A program made the translations under genes and the position numbers. Positions 24,123 through 32,817 of a DNA stretch of 42,204 bases are shown piece by piece (position 1 is the first letter of the stretch; each line of letters begins with the position of its first letter). This DNA is from Candidatus Woesearchaeota archaeon (lineage in GTDB: Archaea; Nanobdellota; Nanobdellia; Woesearchaeales; UBA119), in contig JASGME010000008.1 of the NCBI GenBank assembly GCA_030156615.1, positions 1 to 42,204 on the forward strand. The letters are read 5' to 3'. The notes beneath the pieces were generated by a model that was not told the DNA's origin, searched no databases, and worked only from the letters and a program-made list of their open reading frames with translations.

Positions 24123-24536
24123 ATGAAAAAGAATAGAAAAGGAAGTATTAATATTCCTGCTTTTGCTGTAGCTCAAATTATTTTTATAGGTATTATTATA
24201 ATGGGATTTTTTTCACTGGTTTTTCCTGTTATAAGTACAGATGCTTATCTTAGGAGCGGTTTACAGTTTGAATTAGCTCTTGCAGGAAGCGCTTTGTCTT
24301 TTGGTGAAAATGGTTCTTTTTACATTGTAGATGCCCCTGAATTCAAGGAAGATTTCAAGATTATTAGAAATGATAACAGAATCTCTGTATTGCCAGATGA
24401 GGAAAATATAAACATTATTTATTCTTATTCTCAGCTTGTTGTTTCAACAAAAGAGATTGAAGAAGGGGCGAAATCATTTGACAAAAAAAGTAAGATAAAT
24501 ATAAAGATAGAAGACAACAAAATCAAATATGAATAG
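24123..24536 (+). CDS. Small pilin-like protein 1
   Basis: A 137-residue protein from ATG 24123 (the track start 24060 lies inside the previous gene). Its N-terminus, MKKNRKGSINIPAFAVAQ, is followed by a hydrophobic run (IIFIGIIIMGFFSLVFPVI). Lys-Gly before a hydrophobic helix resembles a class III (prepilin) signal, but Ser at +1 does not fit the usual archaeal consensus. The C-terminal part is a small exported beta-rich domain (SGLQFELALAGSALSF). Thirteen bases and a GGAGG separate it from the next gene. Confidence 0.7.
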   Translation: MKKNRKGSINIPAFAVAQIIFIGIIIMGFFSLVFPVISTDAYLRSGLQFELALAGSALSFGENGSFYIVDAPEFKEDFKIIRNDNRISVLPDEENINIIYSYSQLVVSTKEIEEGAKSFDKKSKINIKIEDNKIKYE

Positions 24537-24549
24537 GAGGTTTTGAGAA

Positions 24550-25092
24550 GTGAATTTTTTCAAGGGGATGCCAAAAAAAGGAGCTACAGAGGATACTATA
24601 AAAATTATATTTATGGCGTTTTTAACCTCTTTCTGTGTTGCTGAGATTATGATTTTTTCAACTTTTGCAAACGAGGAAGTAATAAATACATATCGCACTG
24701 AGAAGAATCTTTACATTGATCATATTTTCTCTGATGAAAGATGCCTTGCTTATCAAAATAATGGCGTTGTTATGCCCTATTTTGTTGATTTTGATTCATT
24801 ATCTAAATATCTAAAAGATAATGAAAATGATAAGGGAATAATTGATTTGAAAGGCTGCTTAAATATTGCAGAGGATTCTACGCCTTTTTCTATGAAGATT
24901 ACAATAATCTCTGATTCAGGGACTGCAATAGTTTATTACGATTATGGTACATTTAATAGATTGGAAGCAATTAGCAAAAGCAACTCAAGAACAAACTTAG
25001 AATATGTAAGAAGCGAGAGGGCTGTTACTGTTGTTAGAGATAATAAAGAGTATGCTGGAGAAGCCATGATAGAAACTATATTCGCTTTATAA
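24550..25092 (+). CDS. Pilin-like protein 2
   Basis: A 180-residue protein starting at GTG 24550 behind GGAGG (24537-24541). MPKKGATEDTIKIIFMAFLTSFC shows a class III signal: Lys-Gly, then Ala-Thr, then a hydrophobic helix. Cleavage after Gly would leave a helix of about 25 residues and a beta-rich head with SDERCLAYQNNGV and LKGCLNI cysteines that may pair. Gene order, size and signal match its neighbours; no sequence family recognised. Confidence 0.7.
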   Translation: MNFFKGMPKKGATEDTIKIIFMAFLTSFCVAEIMIFSTFANEEVINTYRTEKNLYIDHIFSDERCLAYQNNGVVMPYFVDFDSLSKYLKDNENDKGIIDLKGCLNIAEDSTPFSMKITIISDSGTAIVYYDYGTFNRLEAISKSNSRTNLEYVRSERAVTVVRDNKEYAGEAMIETIFAL

Positions 25093-25096
25093 TCAA

Positions 25097-25741
25097 ATGA
25101 AAAGAATGAAAATTAAAGGAATAAAAAAATTTGGAAAGAAAGGAGCTATTGATCTTTTAAGTAATTTAATAACTATTGTAGCTGTAATGGTGGCTTTCCC
25201 GGCCATCTTTTCAACTTTATTTTCTCTTCCTGGATGTTCACCTACTCCAAGGACATATCTTACAGGGGATAGTTATACGGCTATTTTAGAGATAAATACT
25301 GAGCAGATATTAATGAGAGAAGATGATTTTCATATCTCTATTCCCTCAGAAGATAATAAAGAAAATGAAGAGATTGAAATGAAGCTTTCTATTACTGATG
25401 CCATTGCTCTTTGGGCTCAATACGATTTACTCACAAATAGTTATGATACTAATGAGATAAAGATTAAGAGGGAAATAGAAAAGGCCAAGGATTATCTTGG
25501 AGATGAGATTTTAGATAGAGCTGCTGAAGAGTTGAATAAGATCTCTTCAATACAATGGATTTATGTCTCAATCTCTGATGTTAAAGGAAATGTTAAAACA
25601 AGAGAAAGTTCGCTTAAAGAGATCTCCACAAAAGGTAATATCAAAGTTGTAACAAAAGAAATCCCTTTATTTAGTGGCGAAGGGGTTGCATATTTTGGTG
25701 TAGCATATTTTGATTGTCCACCAAATGAAGAATATAGCTAG
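25097..25741 (+). CDS. Pilin-like protein 3
   Basis: A 214-residue protein four bases after the previous gene. The basic N-terminus ends at KKFGKKGAIDLLSNLITIVAVMVAFPAIF: Lys-Gly, then Ala-Ile and a long hydrophobic helix, fitting the archaeal class III consensus. The head contains a PGCSPTPRTYLTG loop, a TDAIALWAQYDLLT helix and an FDCPP motif near the end. It is followed by the largest protein of the cluster. Confidence 0.72.
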   Translation: MKRMKIKGIKKFGKKGAIDLLSNLITIVAVMVAFPAIFSTLFSLPGCSPTPRTYLTGDSYTAILEINTEQILMREDDFHISIPSEDNKENEEIEMKLSITDAIALWAQYDLLTNSYDTNEIKIKREIEKAKDYLGDEILDRAAEELNKISSIQWIYVSISDVKGNVKTRESSLKEISTKGNIKVVTKEIPLFSGEGVAYFGVAYFDCPPNEEYS

Positions 25742-25789
25742 GAATAATAAGATTAATATAAAGTTATATTAATTTGCGAGGGAATGAGC

Positions 25790-27742
25790 ATGAATAAGAA
25801 GGCACAATCTTTTTTCAATGCATTTTTGGTTTTGTCCTTAGCTGTATCTTTATCCTTATTGCTTAGTTATGATATAGCAAAGAGGTATGATACAAGCAGG
25901 ATAAAAACTATTGAAGATTCTGTGGTTAGTATTTCTAATGCTTTGTCCAATGGCTATTCAAATAATTATTTCCTAAGAGAAAGCCTGAGCAAAGCTTATT
26001 ATTCATCTTTATTTAATCTTGCATCTAATGGTAGTATAAAGGGCTATGGAGATTACGGGATGCTTAGAGGAGCAAATGTTGTCCTTTGGCACGAGATGAT
26101 TCCTGATGAAGAAACTATTGAAAATAATCTCTCTGAAATGATTGATGATGAGATTGTCAGGTTTTTGAATCAATCGAATTATTTTTTGACTAAGGAGGAG
26201 AAGTTTAAATATGAGATTGATGATTCTAATGAGAATCTATTTCTTAGTGTTAAAGGAGGCGAGCAGAACACAATAATTCCGAATCTTTCTGTTGAACTTC
26301 CATTAAAAAAAGATGATGCTATAGAAGTAGAGCCTCTTTATAATTTAGAAGGATATGATGTGGAAGCAGAATATAATTTAATATCTCCTGTTCCCGAGCA
26401 GATTGGATGTGGGTTTTCAGAGGATTGTTCTTATATTGTTTCTGAAGAAGATGCTGAAAAGATTAGACAATTTTACTGGCTCTATCTAACACATGGATTG
26501 ATTTTTGAAAGAAAATTTATTGAAGAGAATGGGAAAGAGTATCTATGTTTTAACAAGACTCCTATTAATTCTGGGTTGTTTGCTGGAAGCAATGATAATA
26601 GAATTTTAACTACAACTGCAGAGATATATAATTTTTTATCAAGAATGGAATGCAGTGATGATTTTAAAGAGAAGGAATTGTGCTGTCTTGAACTGAAGAA
26701 AGAGGGGATTCAGGGGGATTTTTATGACAGTCAATATTTCAAAGGAAGTATTGTGATGCCTTTCAATGCCTACAAGAGTTTCGAATATAATTATTTAAAT
26801 CGTTCAAAGGAATTTCTTTGGATTATTGAAACGCTTGAGGAATGCATGTCAGGTTCAATTGAATACGGAAATGATGATTTGGAGGGATGCATCGAAGAAA
26901 ATAAGGAGGATTTTGAATCAAAAGAGTTTGTTGTTAAAGAATACAAAGGAGGAGAAACAACTGACGAAAGGAAGCTATACAATCTTTCTGAGAGTTATTC
27001 TATGATTCTGGAATCAGAAGATTTGGAATGTATTTCAAAGCCTGTTAATCCTTTTGTTCCAGCGAGTGCTTATATAAACTCAACTCATTTTTTTCTTTAT
27101 AATGATGAGATGAGTAGTGCAATGAAACTGAATGGATTTTCATCTGATTCTCCTATTGATGAATCTCAGGTATGTGTTGTTGATTTATTAGGAATGCCTA
27201 TTGATTCTATCAGCATAAAAGAAGATATCAGTTTGGCAGAGATATTATCTATTGCAAATGAAGATGATGTTGTATGGCATAAAGATGAAAATGGAAATGT
27301 ATGTATAGGGATTAAGAGATTTTCTCCAGTATCTTTGAGCAGACTTACATATTTTTATTTTAAGGATTTTTATGAGGAGGAGCTTGGGATTGCTATTGAT
27401 GAATTAGTTCCTGTTTTTGGTGAAATTGTTGATATTGTAAGTATAATAAATAAAGTTATGAATGAACTAGATGAAGAAGATGATGAAGGATTCTGCGAGC
27501 TTCTTGAAAGCAAGAATTTTGTTAATATTGAAGATGTTTTCCCTGAATGTTATGGAAGCGAGGAAAGACATTTCTTTAATTTTTACGATACGCTAGATAA
27601 ACTTGAGAAAAATGAGTGCTCTGCTGTAAGAAGATGGTTTGCTGTAGAAGCGGTTGACACGAGCCTTTTATATCCTGTTGAGACTGATGAAGGATTGGCT
27701 ATTTCTAATCCTGTTTATATTGGAGCCTTCTTTGTAGATTAA
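25790..27742 (+). CDS. Large pilin-like exported protein
   Basis: A 650-residue protein. ATG 25790 is preferred over 25784 because GAGGG (25778-25782) then has normal spacing. MNKKAQSFFNAFLVLSLAVSLSLLLSY carries Lys-Ala, then Gln-Ser and a hydrophobic helix, which fits the archaeal class III signal. The rest is exported and cysteine-rich, for example GCGFSEDCSYI, RMECSDDFKEKELCCLELK and EDLECISKP, so disulphides are likely. Size and position last after three small pilin-like genes recall the minor-pilin order of type IV pili and type II secretion (small subunits followed by a large tip protein). That parallel is an inference. Confidence 0.72.
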   Translation: MNKKAQSFFNAFLVLSLAVSLSLLLSYDIAKRYDTSRIKTIEDSVVSISNALSNGYSNNYFLRESLSKAYYSSLFNLASNGSIKGYGDYGMLRGANVVLWHEMIPDEETIENNLSEMIDDEIVRFLNQSNYFLTKEEKFKYEIDDSNENLFLSVKGGEQNTIIPNLSVELPLKKDDAIEVEPLYNLEGYDVEAEYNLISPVPEQIGCGFSEDCSYIVSEEDAEKIRQFYWLYLTHGLIFERKFIEENGKEYLCFNKTPINSGLFAGSNDNRILTTTAEIYNFLSRMECSDDFKEKELCCLELKKEGIQGDFYDSQYFKGSIVMPFNAYKSFEYNYLNRSKEFLWIIETLEECMSGSIEYGNDDLEGCIEENKEDFESKEFVVKEYKGGETTDERKLYNLSESYSMILESEDLECISKPVNPFVPASAYINSTHFFLYNDEMSSAMKLNGFSSDSPIDESQVCVVDLLGMPIDSISIKEDISLAEILSIANEDDVVWHKDENGNVCIGIKRFSPVSLSRLTYFYFKDFYEEELGIAIDELVPVFGEIVDIVSIINKVMNELDEEDDEGFCELLESKNFVNIEDVFPECYGSEERHFFNFYDTLDKLEKNECSAVRRWFAVEAVDTSLLYPVETDEGLAISNPVYIGAFFVD

Positions 27743-27815
27743 ACACTTTAGGAAATCCTAATCAAAACTAAACCTTTTTATATCTTGATTTATTTTCTTA
27801 ATTCAGGTGAAGAGA

Positions 27816-28811
27816 ATGTTCAATATTCCTTACGATGATTTGATTGAGAGGGTGTGTAATAAAACAGGGAAATCAAAAGAAGAGATAGAAAAGATGGTCA
27901 AGGATAAGATAAAGGAGCTTTCTGGGTTGCTAACAAAAGAGGGGGCTGCACATATTGTTGCAAATGATCTTGGGATAGAACTTGTTGAGGCTCTTGATGG
28001 AAGAGTTAAATTAGAGAGCATTGTTGATGGATTAAGGGCTGTTGAAACCATTGGCAGGGTTTCAAGGGTCTTTGAGCTCAGAAGCTTTACAAGAAAAGAT
28101 GGAAGCGAGGGCAAGGTTCTTCCTTTCCTAATAATTGATAATACTGGTTCAATAAGGGTTGTTTTATGGGATGATATGGCGGAGAAGTTTTCAAAGATAA
28201 AAGAAGGGAATGTTGTTCTCATAAAGAATGCGATGGCTAAAAAGAACAGGAATGGCCAGATTGAGCTTCATTTAAATAAGTCATCTACATTAGAATTAAA
28301 TCCAAACGAGGATGTTGAATTGCCTTACGAAAGACAGATGTCTTCAAAGAGAAAGTCAATATCTGATATATCAGAAGAGGATTCTTATGTAGAGATTTTT
28401 GGCACGATAGTTAATGTTTTTGATATAAGATTCTTTGAGATTTGTCCAAAGTGTTCCAAAAGGGTTAAGCAGGTTGGGGAGGCTTTCTTCTGCGATATCC
28501 ACGGAGAGGTTAAACCAGAATACAACTATGTTATGAATGTTATTGTGGATGACGGGACTGGGACGATAAGGGTTGTTTTTTTCTCATCTCAGGTTAATAA
28601 ATTGATTGGAATGGATAAAAAAGAGATAATGAAGTTTAAGGATAATATGGAAGAATTTGAAAGGGTTAAGCAGGAGCTTATCGGGAAGCAGATTGTTGTA
28701 GATGGCAGGGTATCCAAAAACGAGTTTTTCTCAAGGATAGAACTTATTACTAATGAGATTAATCCTAATCCGGATCCTGAGGAGGAGACGAAAAGGCTTG
28801 AATCTGACTGA
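27816..28811 (+). CDS. RPA-like single-stranded DNA-binding protein
   Basis: Archaeal replication protein A, binding single-stranded DNA. From ATG 27816 (MFNIPYDDLIERV) it is 331 residues; GGTGA lies 5 bases before, so the GTG 27807 in the track is less likely. Two or more OB-folds are visible: VETIGRVSRVFELRSFTRKDGSEGKVLPFLIIDNTGSIRVVLWD (residues about 70-115) and a second with YVEIFGTIVNVFDIRFF. A zinc site CPKC...FFCDIHGEV follows, and the OB continues through VDDGTGTIRVVFF. It precedes the YdjM-like gene by 5 bases. With radA nearby it completes a recombination group. Confidence 0.92.
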   Translation: MFNIPYDDLIERVCNKTGKSKEEIEKMVKDKIKELSGLLTKEGAAHIVANDLGIELVEALDGRVKLESIVDGLRAVETIGRVSRVFELRSFTRKDGSEGKVLPFLIIDNTGSIRVVLWDDMAEKFSKIKEGNVVLIKNAMAKKNRNGQIELHLNKSSTLELNPNEDVELPYERQMSSKRKSISDISEEDSYVEIFGTIVNVFDIRFFEICPKCSKRVKQVGEAFFCDIHGEVKPEYNYVMNVIVDDGTGTIRVVFFSSQVNKLIGMDKKEIMKFKDNMEEFERVKQELIGKQIVVDGRVSKNEFFSRIELITNEINPNPDPEEETKRLESD

Positions 28812-28816
28812 AAAAG

Positions 28817-29308
28817 ATGAAATTTTGGACTCATTTTCTTTTTTCAATTGTATGTTTTTTAGGGATAATGAATATTGCAGTTTATATTAATCATCCTGTT
28901 GAATCTTATTTCAACCTAGAATCTTTGCTTCTTGTTCTATTGTTCCTTTTTCTTGGAAGTGCTATGCCAGACATTGATACTTCTTCATCAAAAGTTGGAA
29001 GAAAGAAATGGTTTAGGCCTCTTCAAAAGATAACGAAACACAGAGGGTTCTTTCATAGTCTTTTGGCAGGAGCGATCTTTGCCTTTATTCTTAGCTTTGT
29101 TTCTCCTAAAGAATATGCCTTAATATTTCTTTTAGGATACTGGCTTCATGTAGTGCTTGATGGATTAACGCCAAAAGGAGTAGCCCTGTTATGGCCTCTT
29201 CCATTCAGAATGAAGGGTAGAAGGAAGATAGGGGAGATGGAAGAATGGTTCCTTGATCTTTTATTTATTGTATTGATTGCCTGCTTTATTTTTCCTTTTT
29301 TTCATTAA
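28817..29308 (+). CDS. YdjM/DUF457-like membrane metal-dependent hydrolase
   Basis: A 163-residue membrane protein of the LexA-regulated YdjM family. Motifs are SAMPDIDTSSSKVG and KHRGFFHSLLAGAIFAF, with the metal-binding Asp/His pattern (PDID and HRGxxHS), then LLGYWLHVVLDGLTPKG. About four membrane segments. It begins 5 bases after the RPA gene stop, so it is co-expressed with RPA, which suggests a membrane function tied to DNA repair; its substrate is unknown. Confidence 0.88.
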   Translation: MKFWTHFLFSIVCFLGIMNIAVYINHPVESYFNLESLLLVLLFLFLGSAMPDIDTSSSKVGRKKWFRPLQKITKHRGFFHSLLAGAIFAFILSFVSPKEYALIFLLGYWLHVVLDGLTPKGVALLWPLPFRMKGRRKIGEMEEWFLDLLFIVLIACFIFPFFH

Positions 29309-29465
29309 ATTTGCTTGGACATTGGACATTTTAAGATATTCGCGGGCAAACTATTTAAAACAGCCCAACTATCCTTAATTGTATTAGTTGATTTGGGAAT
29401 ATTACATATCTTTAGAAAAAATATTTTTAAATTAGAGATATTGGTTATAACCAAGGTGAAATAAT

Positions 29466-30488
29466 ATGCAAAAGAATAATGAGTTGAAAGAGAATGAAGA
29501 ATTTGAACATAACGAGGATGATAATATGGCAAATGGAAATGTTGAAATGAGCAAGAATGAGCTTTCTTTGAGGGATTTGCCCGGTGTAGGAGATGCTACT
29601 GCAGAGAAATTGATTGCCAGCGGTTATGACAGCTTAATGAGTATTGCTGTTGCCAGTCCTGATGAGATTGTTGATGCTACCGGCCTTGGAGAGAGTGTTG
29701 CCAGAAGAATGATTAGCGCTGCAAGGGAAAAGCTTGATATGGGCTTTGAATCTGGTGAGAAGCTTCTTCAAAAAAGAAAGGCTGTAATTAAGATAAATTC
29801 TGGTTCAGATGCACTTGATAAACTTCTTGGAGGTGGATTTGAAACTAGTTCAATAACAGAATGCTTTGGAGAGTTTGGCTCTGGTAAGACTCAGATTGCC
29901 CATGTTCTTTCTGTTAGGGTGCAACAGCAAATAAAGGGGTCAAGCGTTGTATATATTGATACAGAGAATACTTTCAGGCCCGAGAGGATTGAGCAGATTT
30001 CCAAAGGTTTGAATATGGATGTAAAGGATGTTTTGAAGAATATAAAAGTGGCAAGGGCGTATAACTCGGATCATCAGATGCTTTTAGCAGAAAAGATAGA
30101 GGACTTGATAAAAAAAGAGAGATTAAATGTTAAGCTTGTTGTTGTTGATTCTTTAACAGCTCATTTCAGGGCTGAATTTATAGGGCGAGGGACACTAGCA
30201 AACAGACAACAGAAGCTAAATAGACATATGCATACCTTGCTTAAGCTCGCAGACACATACAATTTATGCGTATATGTCACAAATCAGGTTATGGCAAAAC
30301 CAGATGTATTCTTTGGGGATCCTACGGCTGCAATTGGAGGAAATATTGTAGCACATGCTAGCACTTTTAGGGTTTATCTTAGAAAGGGAAAGAAGGGCAC
30401 AAGGGTTGGAAAGTTGGTTGACAGTCCTAATCTTCCTGAAGGCGAGGCTGGATTTGTTATAACAGAAACAGGAATAAAAGACATATAA
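29466..30488 (+). CDS. radA: DNA repair and recombination protein RadA
   Basis: Archaeal Rad51/RecA recombinase that forms filaments on single-stranded DNA and exchanges strands. The 340 residues have a helix-hairpin-helix N-terminal domain ([22 protein letters not shown]), the FGxxxxxGK ATP site [14 protein letters not shown], Walker [16 protein letters not shown], and the family segment [20 protein letters not shown] precedes the ATG by 6 bases. The N-terminus before the HhH is longer and acidic ([12 protein letters not shown]), a lineage feature. TATA-like TTTTTAAATTAGAG lies about 35-40 bases upstream. Confidence 0.97.
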   Translation: MQKNNELKENEEFEHNEDDNMANGNVEMSKNELSLRDLPGVGDATAEKLIASGYDSLMSIAVASPDEIVDATGLGESVARRMISAAREKLDMGFESGEKLLQKRKAVIKINSGSDALDKLLGGGFETSSITECFGEFGSGKTQIAHVLSVRVQQQIKGSSVVYIDTENTFRPERIEQISKGLNMDVKDVLKNIKVARAYNSDHQMLLAEKIEDLIKKERLNVKLVVVDSLTAHFRAEFIGRGTLANRQQKLNRHMHTLLKLADTYNLCVYVTNQVMAKPDVFFGDPTAAIGGNIVAHASTFRVYLRKGKKGTRVGKLVDSPNLPEGEAGFVITETGIKDI

Positions 30489-30537
30489 AGGAGATAATTT
30501 AGAGGAAATCAGATAAGGAAATTAAGAGGACAGAGAA

Positions 30538-30897
30538 TTACCTTCCTTTATAGCCAAACTTTTTATTGTAATTTTTGTGATTTATTATATCAAGAACAAA
30601 AGCGATTATTTCATTTTCAGAATCTCCATTAGTTAGTGTATAGAGAATTCTCCAGAATTGTGGTAGTTCTACTCTGAATAAATTTGAAATTCCATATTTA
30701 ACTTTATATTCTTCAGGAATTAGCTTTTTTGCTATAGGATCGCCATAATGATAGTTTGATTTTATTATCTCTAGTTTTTCGTTGATTGCTTTAAAAATCA
30801 TATTGTCTGTTTTTGAATCAGAAGAGCTCTCATTAAGATAATTATAGACTTTCTCTGCTTCAGGTGAAAGATGACTCTTAATCGTTTCATAGCTCAA
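30538..30897 (-). CDS. RelE/ParE-like toxin
   Basis: A 119-residue protein with the archaeal RelE-like features GDPIAKKLIPEEYKVKYGISNLFRVELPQFWRILYTLT and FVLDIINHKNYNKKFGY. The start is TTG 30897, inside the end of the upstream gene, an 11-base overlap that couples the two. It lies convergent to radA. Ribosome-dependent mRNA cleavage is assumed from family; the usual catalytic residues of RelE are not obvious to the eye. Confidence 0.75.
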   Translation of the reverse strand: MSYETIKSHLSPEAEKVYNYLNESSSDSKTDNMIFKAINEKLEIIKSNYHYGDPIAKKLIPEEYKVKYGISNLFRVELPQFWRILYTLTNGDSENEIIAFVLDIINHKNYNKKFGYKGR

Positions 30898-31165
30898 GAC
30901 CTGTTTTTATTGCTCTCCTTAGATTTGGATTTGCATTGTGTATCCAGGTTATTCCTTTGAGACTTACTGCGATTTTGTTGCTTTCTTCAAGGTAAGCGAG
31001 AATTGTCTTCAAGACATTGTGATTTACTTGTTTAGGCAGTTTTCTTTTTAATTCTGCAATTGTTATGACGCTGTTGTCACATTCTTTTAGGACATCCTCT
31101 ACCATAAGAATAGTGTTCAGGGTTGGGCTGTGTTCCATTTTACGATATTCTAAATCTGTAGACAT
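30887..31165 (-). CDS. Winged-helix-like antitoxin
   Basis: A 92-residue protein (ATG 31165, MSTDLEYRKMEHS; the track uses 31177). The centre resembles a winged helix: NTILMVEDVLKECDNSVITIAELKRKLPKQVNHNVLKTILAYLEESNKIAVSLKGITWIH, with a helix-turn-helix and a beta wing. Its overlap with the toxin frame and gene order mark it as the probable antitoxin and autoregulator. No TATA box is obvious, but the upstream region is AT-rich (31185-31230). Confidence 0.7.
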   Translation of the reverse strand: MSTDLEYRKMEHSPTLNTILMVEDVLKECDNSVITIAELKRKLPKQVNHNVLKTILAYLEESNKIAVSLKGITWIHNANPNLRRAIKTGLEL

Positions 31166-31273
31166 ATTAATCACCAATTAATATTAACTAATAAATTATA
31201 ATTATTGACTAATATATAAATGTTGTGTTTATTATCTTGTTTTGGATAATAGAGTTGCATCGGTATTTTAGAA

Positions 31274-31281
31274 ATATTTAA
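31274..31281 (+). promoter_or_regulatory. TATA box of rps2 leader transcript
   Basis: ATATTTAAAAATGC predicts a transcription start near 31303, leaving a leader of about 120 nt before the rps2 ATG. Confidence 0.45.
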
Positions 31282-31312
31282 AAATGCTTCATGTTTCCCT
31301 TGAATAAAGCCC

Positions 31313-31399
31313 TGCTTGCATGATGGCTCTATTGAAATCAATAGGGGCGTGCAGGCAAGTCTAGTTGGGCGATAATAGACTAGGCAAGATTTCTTGCTT
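31313..31399 (+). promoter_or_regulatory. Three-hairpin structured leader before rps2
   Basis: Hairpin one: ten contiguous pairs between 31313-31322 and 31348-31357 (TGCTTGCATG with CGTGCAGGCA, two G-T), an internal loop, then an inner stem TCTATTG/CAATAGG with an AAAT loop. Hairpin two: AGTCTA (31358-31363) with TAGACT (31376-31381). Hairpin three: AGGCAAG with CTTGCTT (31382-31399) around a four-base loop. Together they fill the leader. It may be a control element for uS2 or a separate RNA processed from the same transcript; I do not recognise a known family. Confidence 0.6.
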
Positions 31400-31425
31400 G
31401 GTTAGAAACAAAAAAGGTAAGAAAA

Positions 31426-32025
31426 ATGGTTGAAAAAGAAATGATGTTAATTAGCTCAGATGAATATCTGAAAAGCGGGATCCATATTGGGACGCAGTTC
31501 AAAACGAAGTATCTTGATGACTTTATCTATAAGACAAGGGTAGATGGGCTTTCTGTTTTTAATATAAGCAGCGTGGATAAGAGAATTGCTATGGCCATAA
31601 AATTCCTAGGACATTATAAACCTGAGGATATTCTTGTTTGTGGCAGAAGAGAATCATGCTGGAAGCCAATAAAAGTCTTCTCAAAACATACAGGAGCAAA
31701 GACTATTGTTGGGAGATATCCTCCTGGCATTCTTACAAATCCTTCTTTGGATAATTATATTGAAGCGAAGATTATGATTGTTTGTGATCCATGGACTGAT
31801 AAAAATGCTATTCATGATGCATTGGCAATAGGGATTCCTGTTGTAGCGATCTGTGATACAAACAACACTATAAATAATGTTGATTTTGTAATACCTGCAA
31901 ACAATAAAGGAAAGAAAAGTCTTGGCTTGATCTTCTTTTTGCTCTCAAGAGGACTTTTGAAGGAATGGGGAAAGATAAAGGACGATTCTGAATTTAAGGG
32001 AAGCTTAGATGATTTCAATGAATAA
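31426..32025 (+). CDS. rps2: 30S ribosomal protein uS2
   Basis: Small-subunit protein, 199 residues. Archaeal S2 features are LKSGIHIGTQFKTKYLDDFIYKTR and GLSVFNISSVDKRIAMAIKFL, then VVGRYPPGILTNPSLDNYIEAKIMIVCDPWTDKNAIHDA, GIPVVAICDTNNTINNVDFVIPANNKGKKSLGLIFFLL. The pattern with the family's N-terminal short and no extra C-terminal extension is normal. GGT precedes the ATG weakly. Alone between the antitoxin pair and radB, away from the usual archaeal enolase/rpoN context. Confidence 0.97.
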   Translation: MVEKEMMLISSDEYLKSGIHIGTQFKTKYLDDFIYKTRVDGLSVFNISSVDKRIAMAIKFLGHYKPEDILVCGRRESCWKPIKVFSKHTGAKTIVGRYPPGILTNPSLDNYIEAKIMIVCDPWTDKNAIHDALAIGIPVVAICDTNNTINNVDFVIPANNKGKKSLGLIFFLLSRGLLKEWGKIKDDSEFKGSLDDFNE

Positions 32026-32034
32026 ATGCATTAA

Positions 32035-32739
32035 TCATTGAATCCCTACAATCCCTTCCTGAGTCAATTTGAACTTTATTGTCTTATCTTCTTTTATGCT
32101 TCTATGCTTTCTCAAGACAGCTATCCTCTCCCCTGGATTTGCATTCTCAGGCTTTATTAGTTCAATTATGCATTTAGAGCCATACCTCAAATAATCTCCT
32201 CCCACAAACTTATTCTTTCCATCCTTCTCAACATCTGAGTATATTTGATTTGTTATCACTACAGGAATATTATACTTTCTTGCAATTCTGGAGCAACTCA
32301 TAATCTGGTTGCCTAACATCTTATTTGTTTCGTATATTGCATTTGTTCTTCCTATTTCAAGCCTATAAAGCATTGATATTGTGTCTATAACAATCAGGCC
32401 AACAGAAGATGTAATGTTATTGCCAAGCTGGGTTATCGCTTTCTGCTGCTCTTTGAACTGGGTTGGCTTTAAGAAAATGATATTTTTGAGGGCTTTATCA
32501 AAATCCTTAGTTATCTGAGCTAATCGTTCAAGAGAAAAACCTCCTTCGGTATCAACATAAATTACTTTCATTCCCTGCTCAGTTAATCTTGCTGATGAAA
32601 TCATGCAGGTAGTTGTTTTACCTGTTCCTGCTCCTCCATATATCATTGTAACTACTCCTCGCTCAAATCCTCCTTCAAGCAGGGAATCTATGCATTGAAT
32701 TCCTGTGCTTACCTTCTTGTTATTAATTTCTTCTTTCAT
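32035..32739 (-). CDS. radB: DNA repair and recombination protein RadB
   Basis: RadA paralogue of archaea that assists strand exchange and lacks the N-terminal HhH domain. The 234 residues carry Walker A GGAGTGKTTTCMI, KVIYVDTEGGFSLERLAQI, and Walker B LIVIDTISMLYRLE, with VITNQIYSDVEKDGKNKF later. Length matches RadB, not RadA. It is transcribed toward rps2 (9 bases between stops). Confidence 0.94.
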   Translation of the reverse strand: MKEEINNKKVSTGIQCIDSLLEGGFERGVVTMIYGGAGTGKTTTCMISSARLTEQGMKVIYVDTEGGFSLERLAQITKDFDKALKNIIFLKPTQFKEQQKAITQLGNNITSSVGLIVIDTISMLYRLEIGRTNAIYETNKMLGNQIMSCSRIARKYNIPVVITNQIYSDVEKDGKNKFVGGDYLRYGSKCIIELIKPENANPGERIAVLRKHRSIKEDKTIKFKLTQEGIVGIQ

Positions 32740-32817
32740 CTTGTTTTCTTTAGCTTAAGTATAATAAAAGAATAACTATTTTAATAATCTTTGCTCTAAG
32801 AATTTGAAATCATTATG

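Noticed and set aside
31321-31400. C/D box guide RNA (UGAUGG resembling a C box)
   Set aside because: No matching D box at a suitable distance and the TGATGG lies within a strong hairpin.
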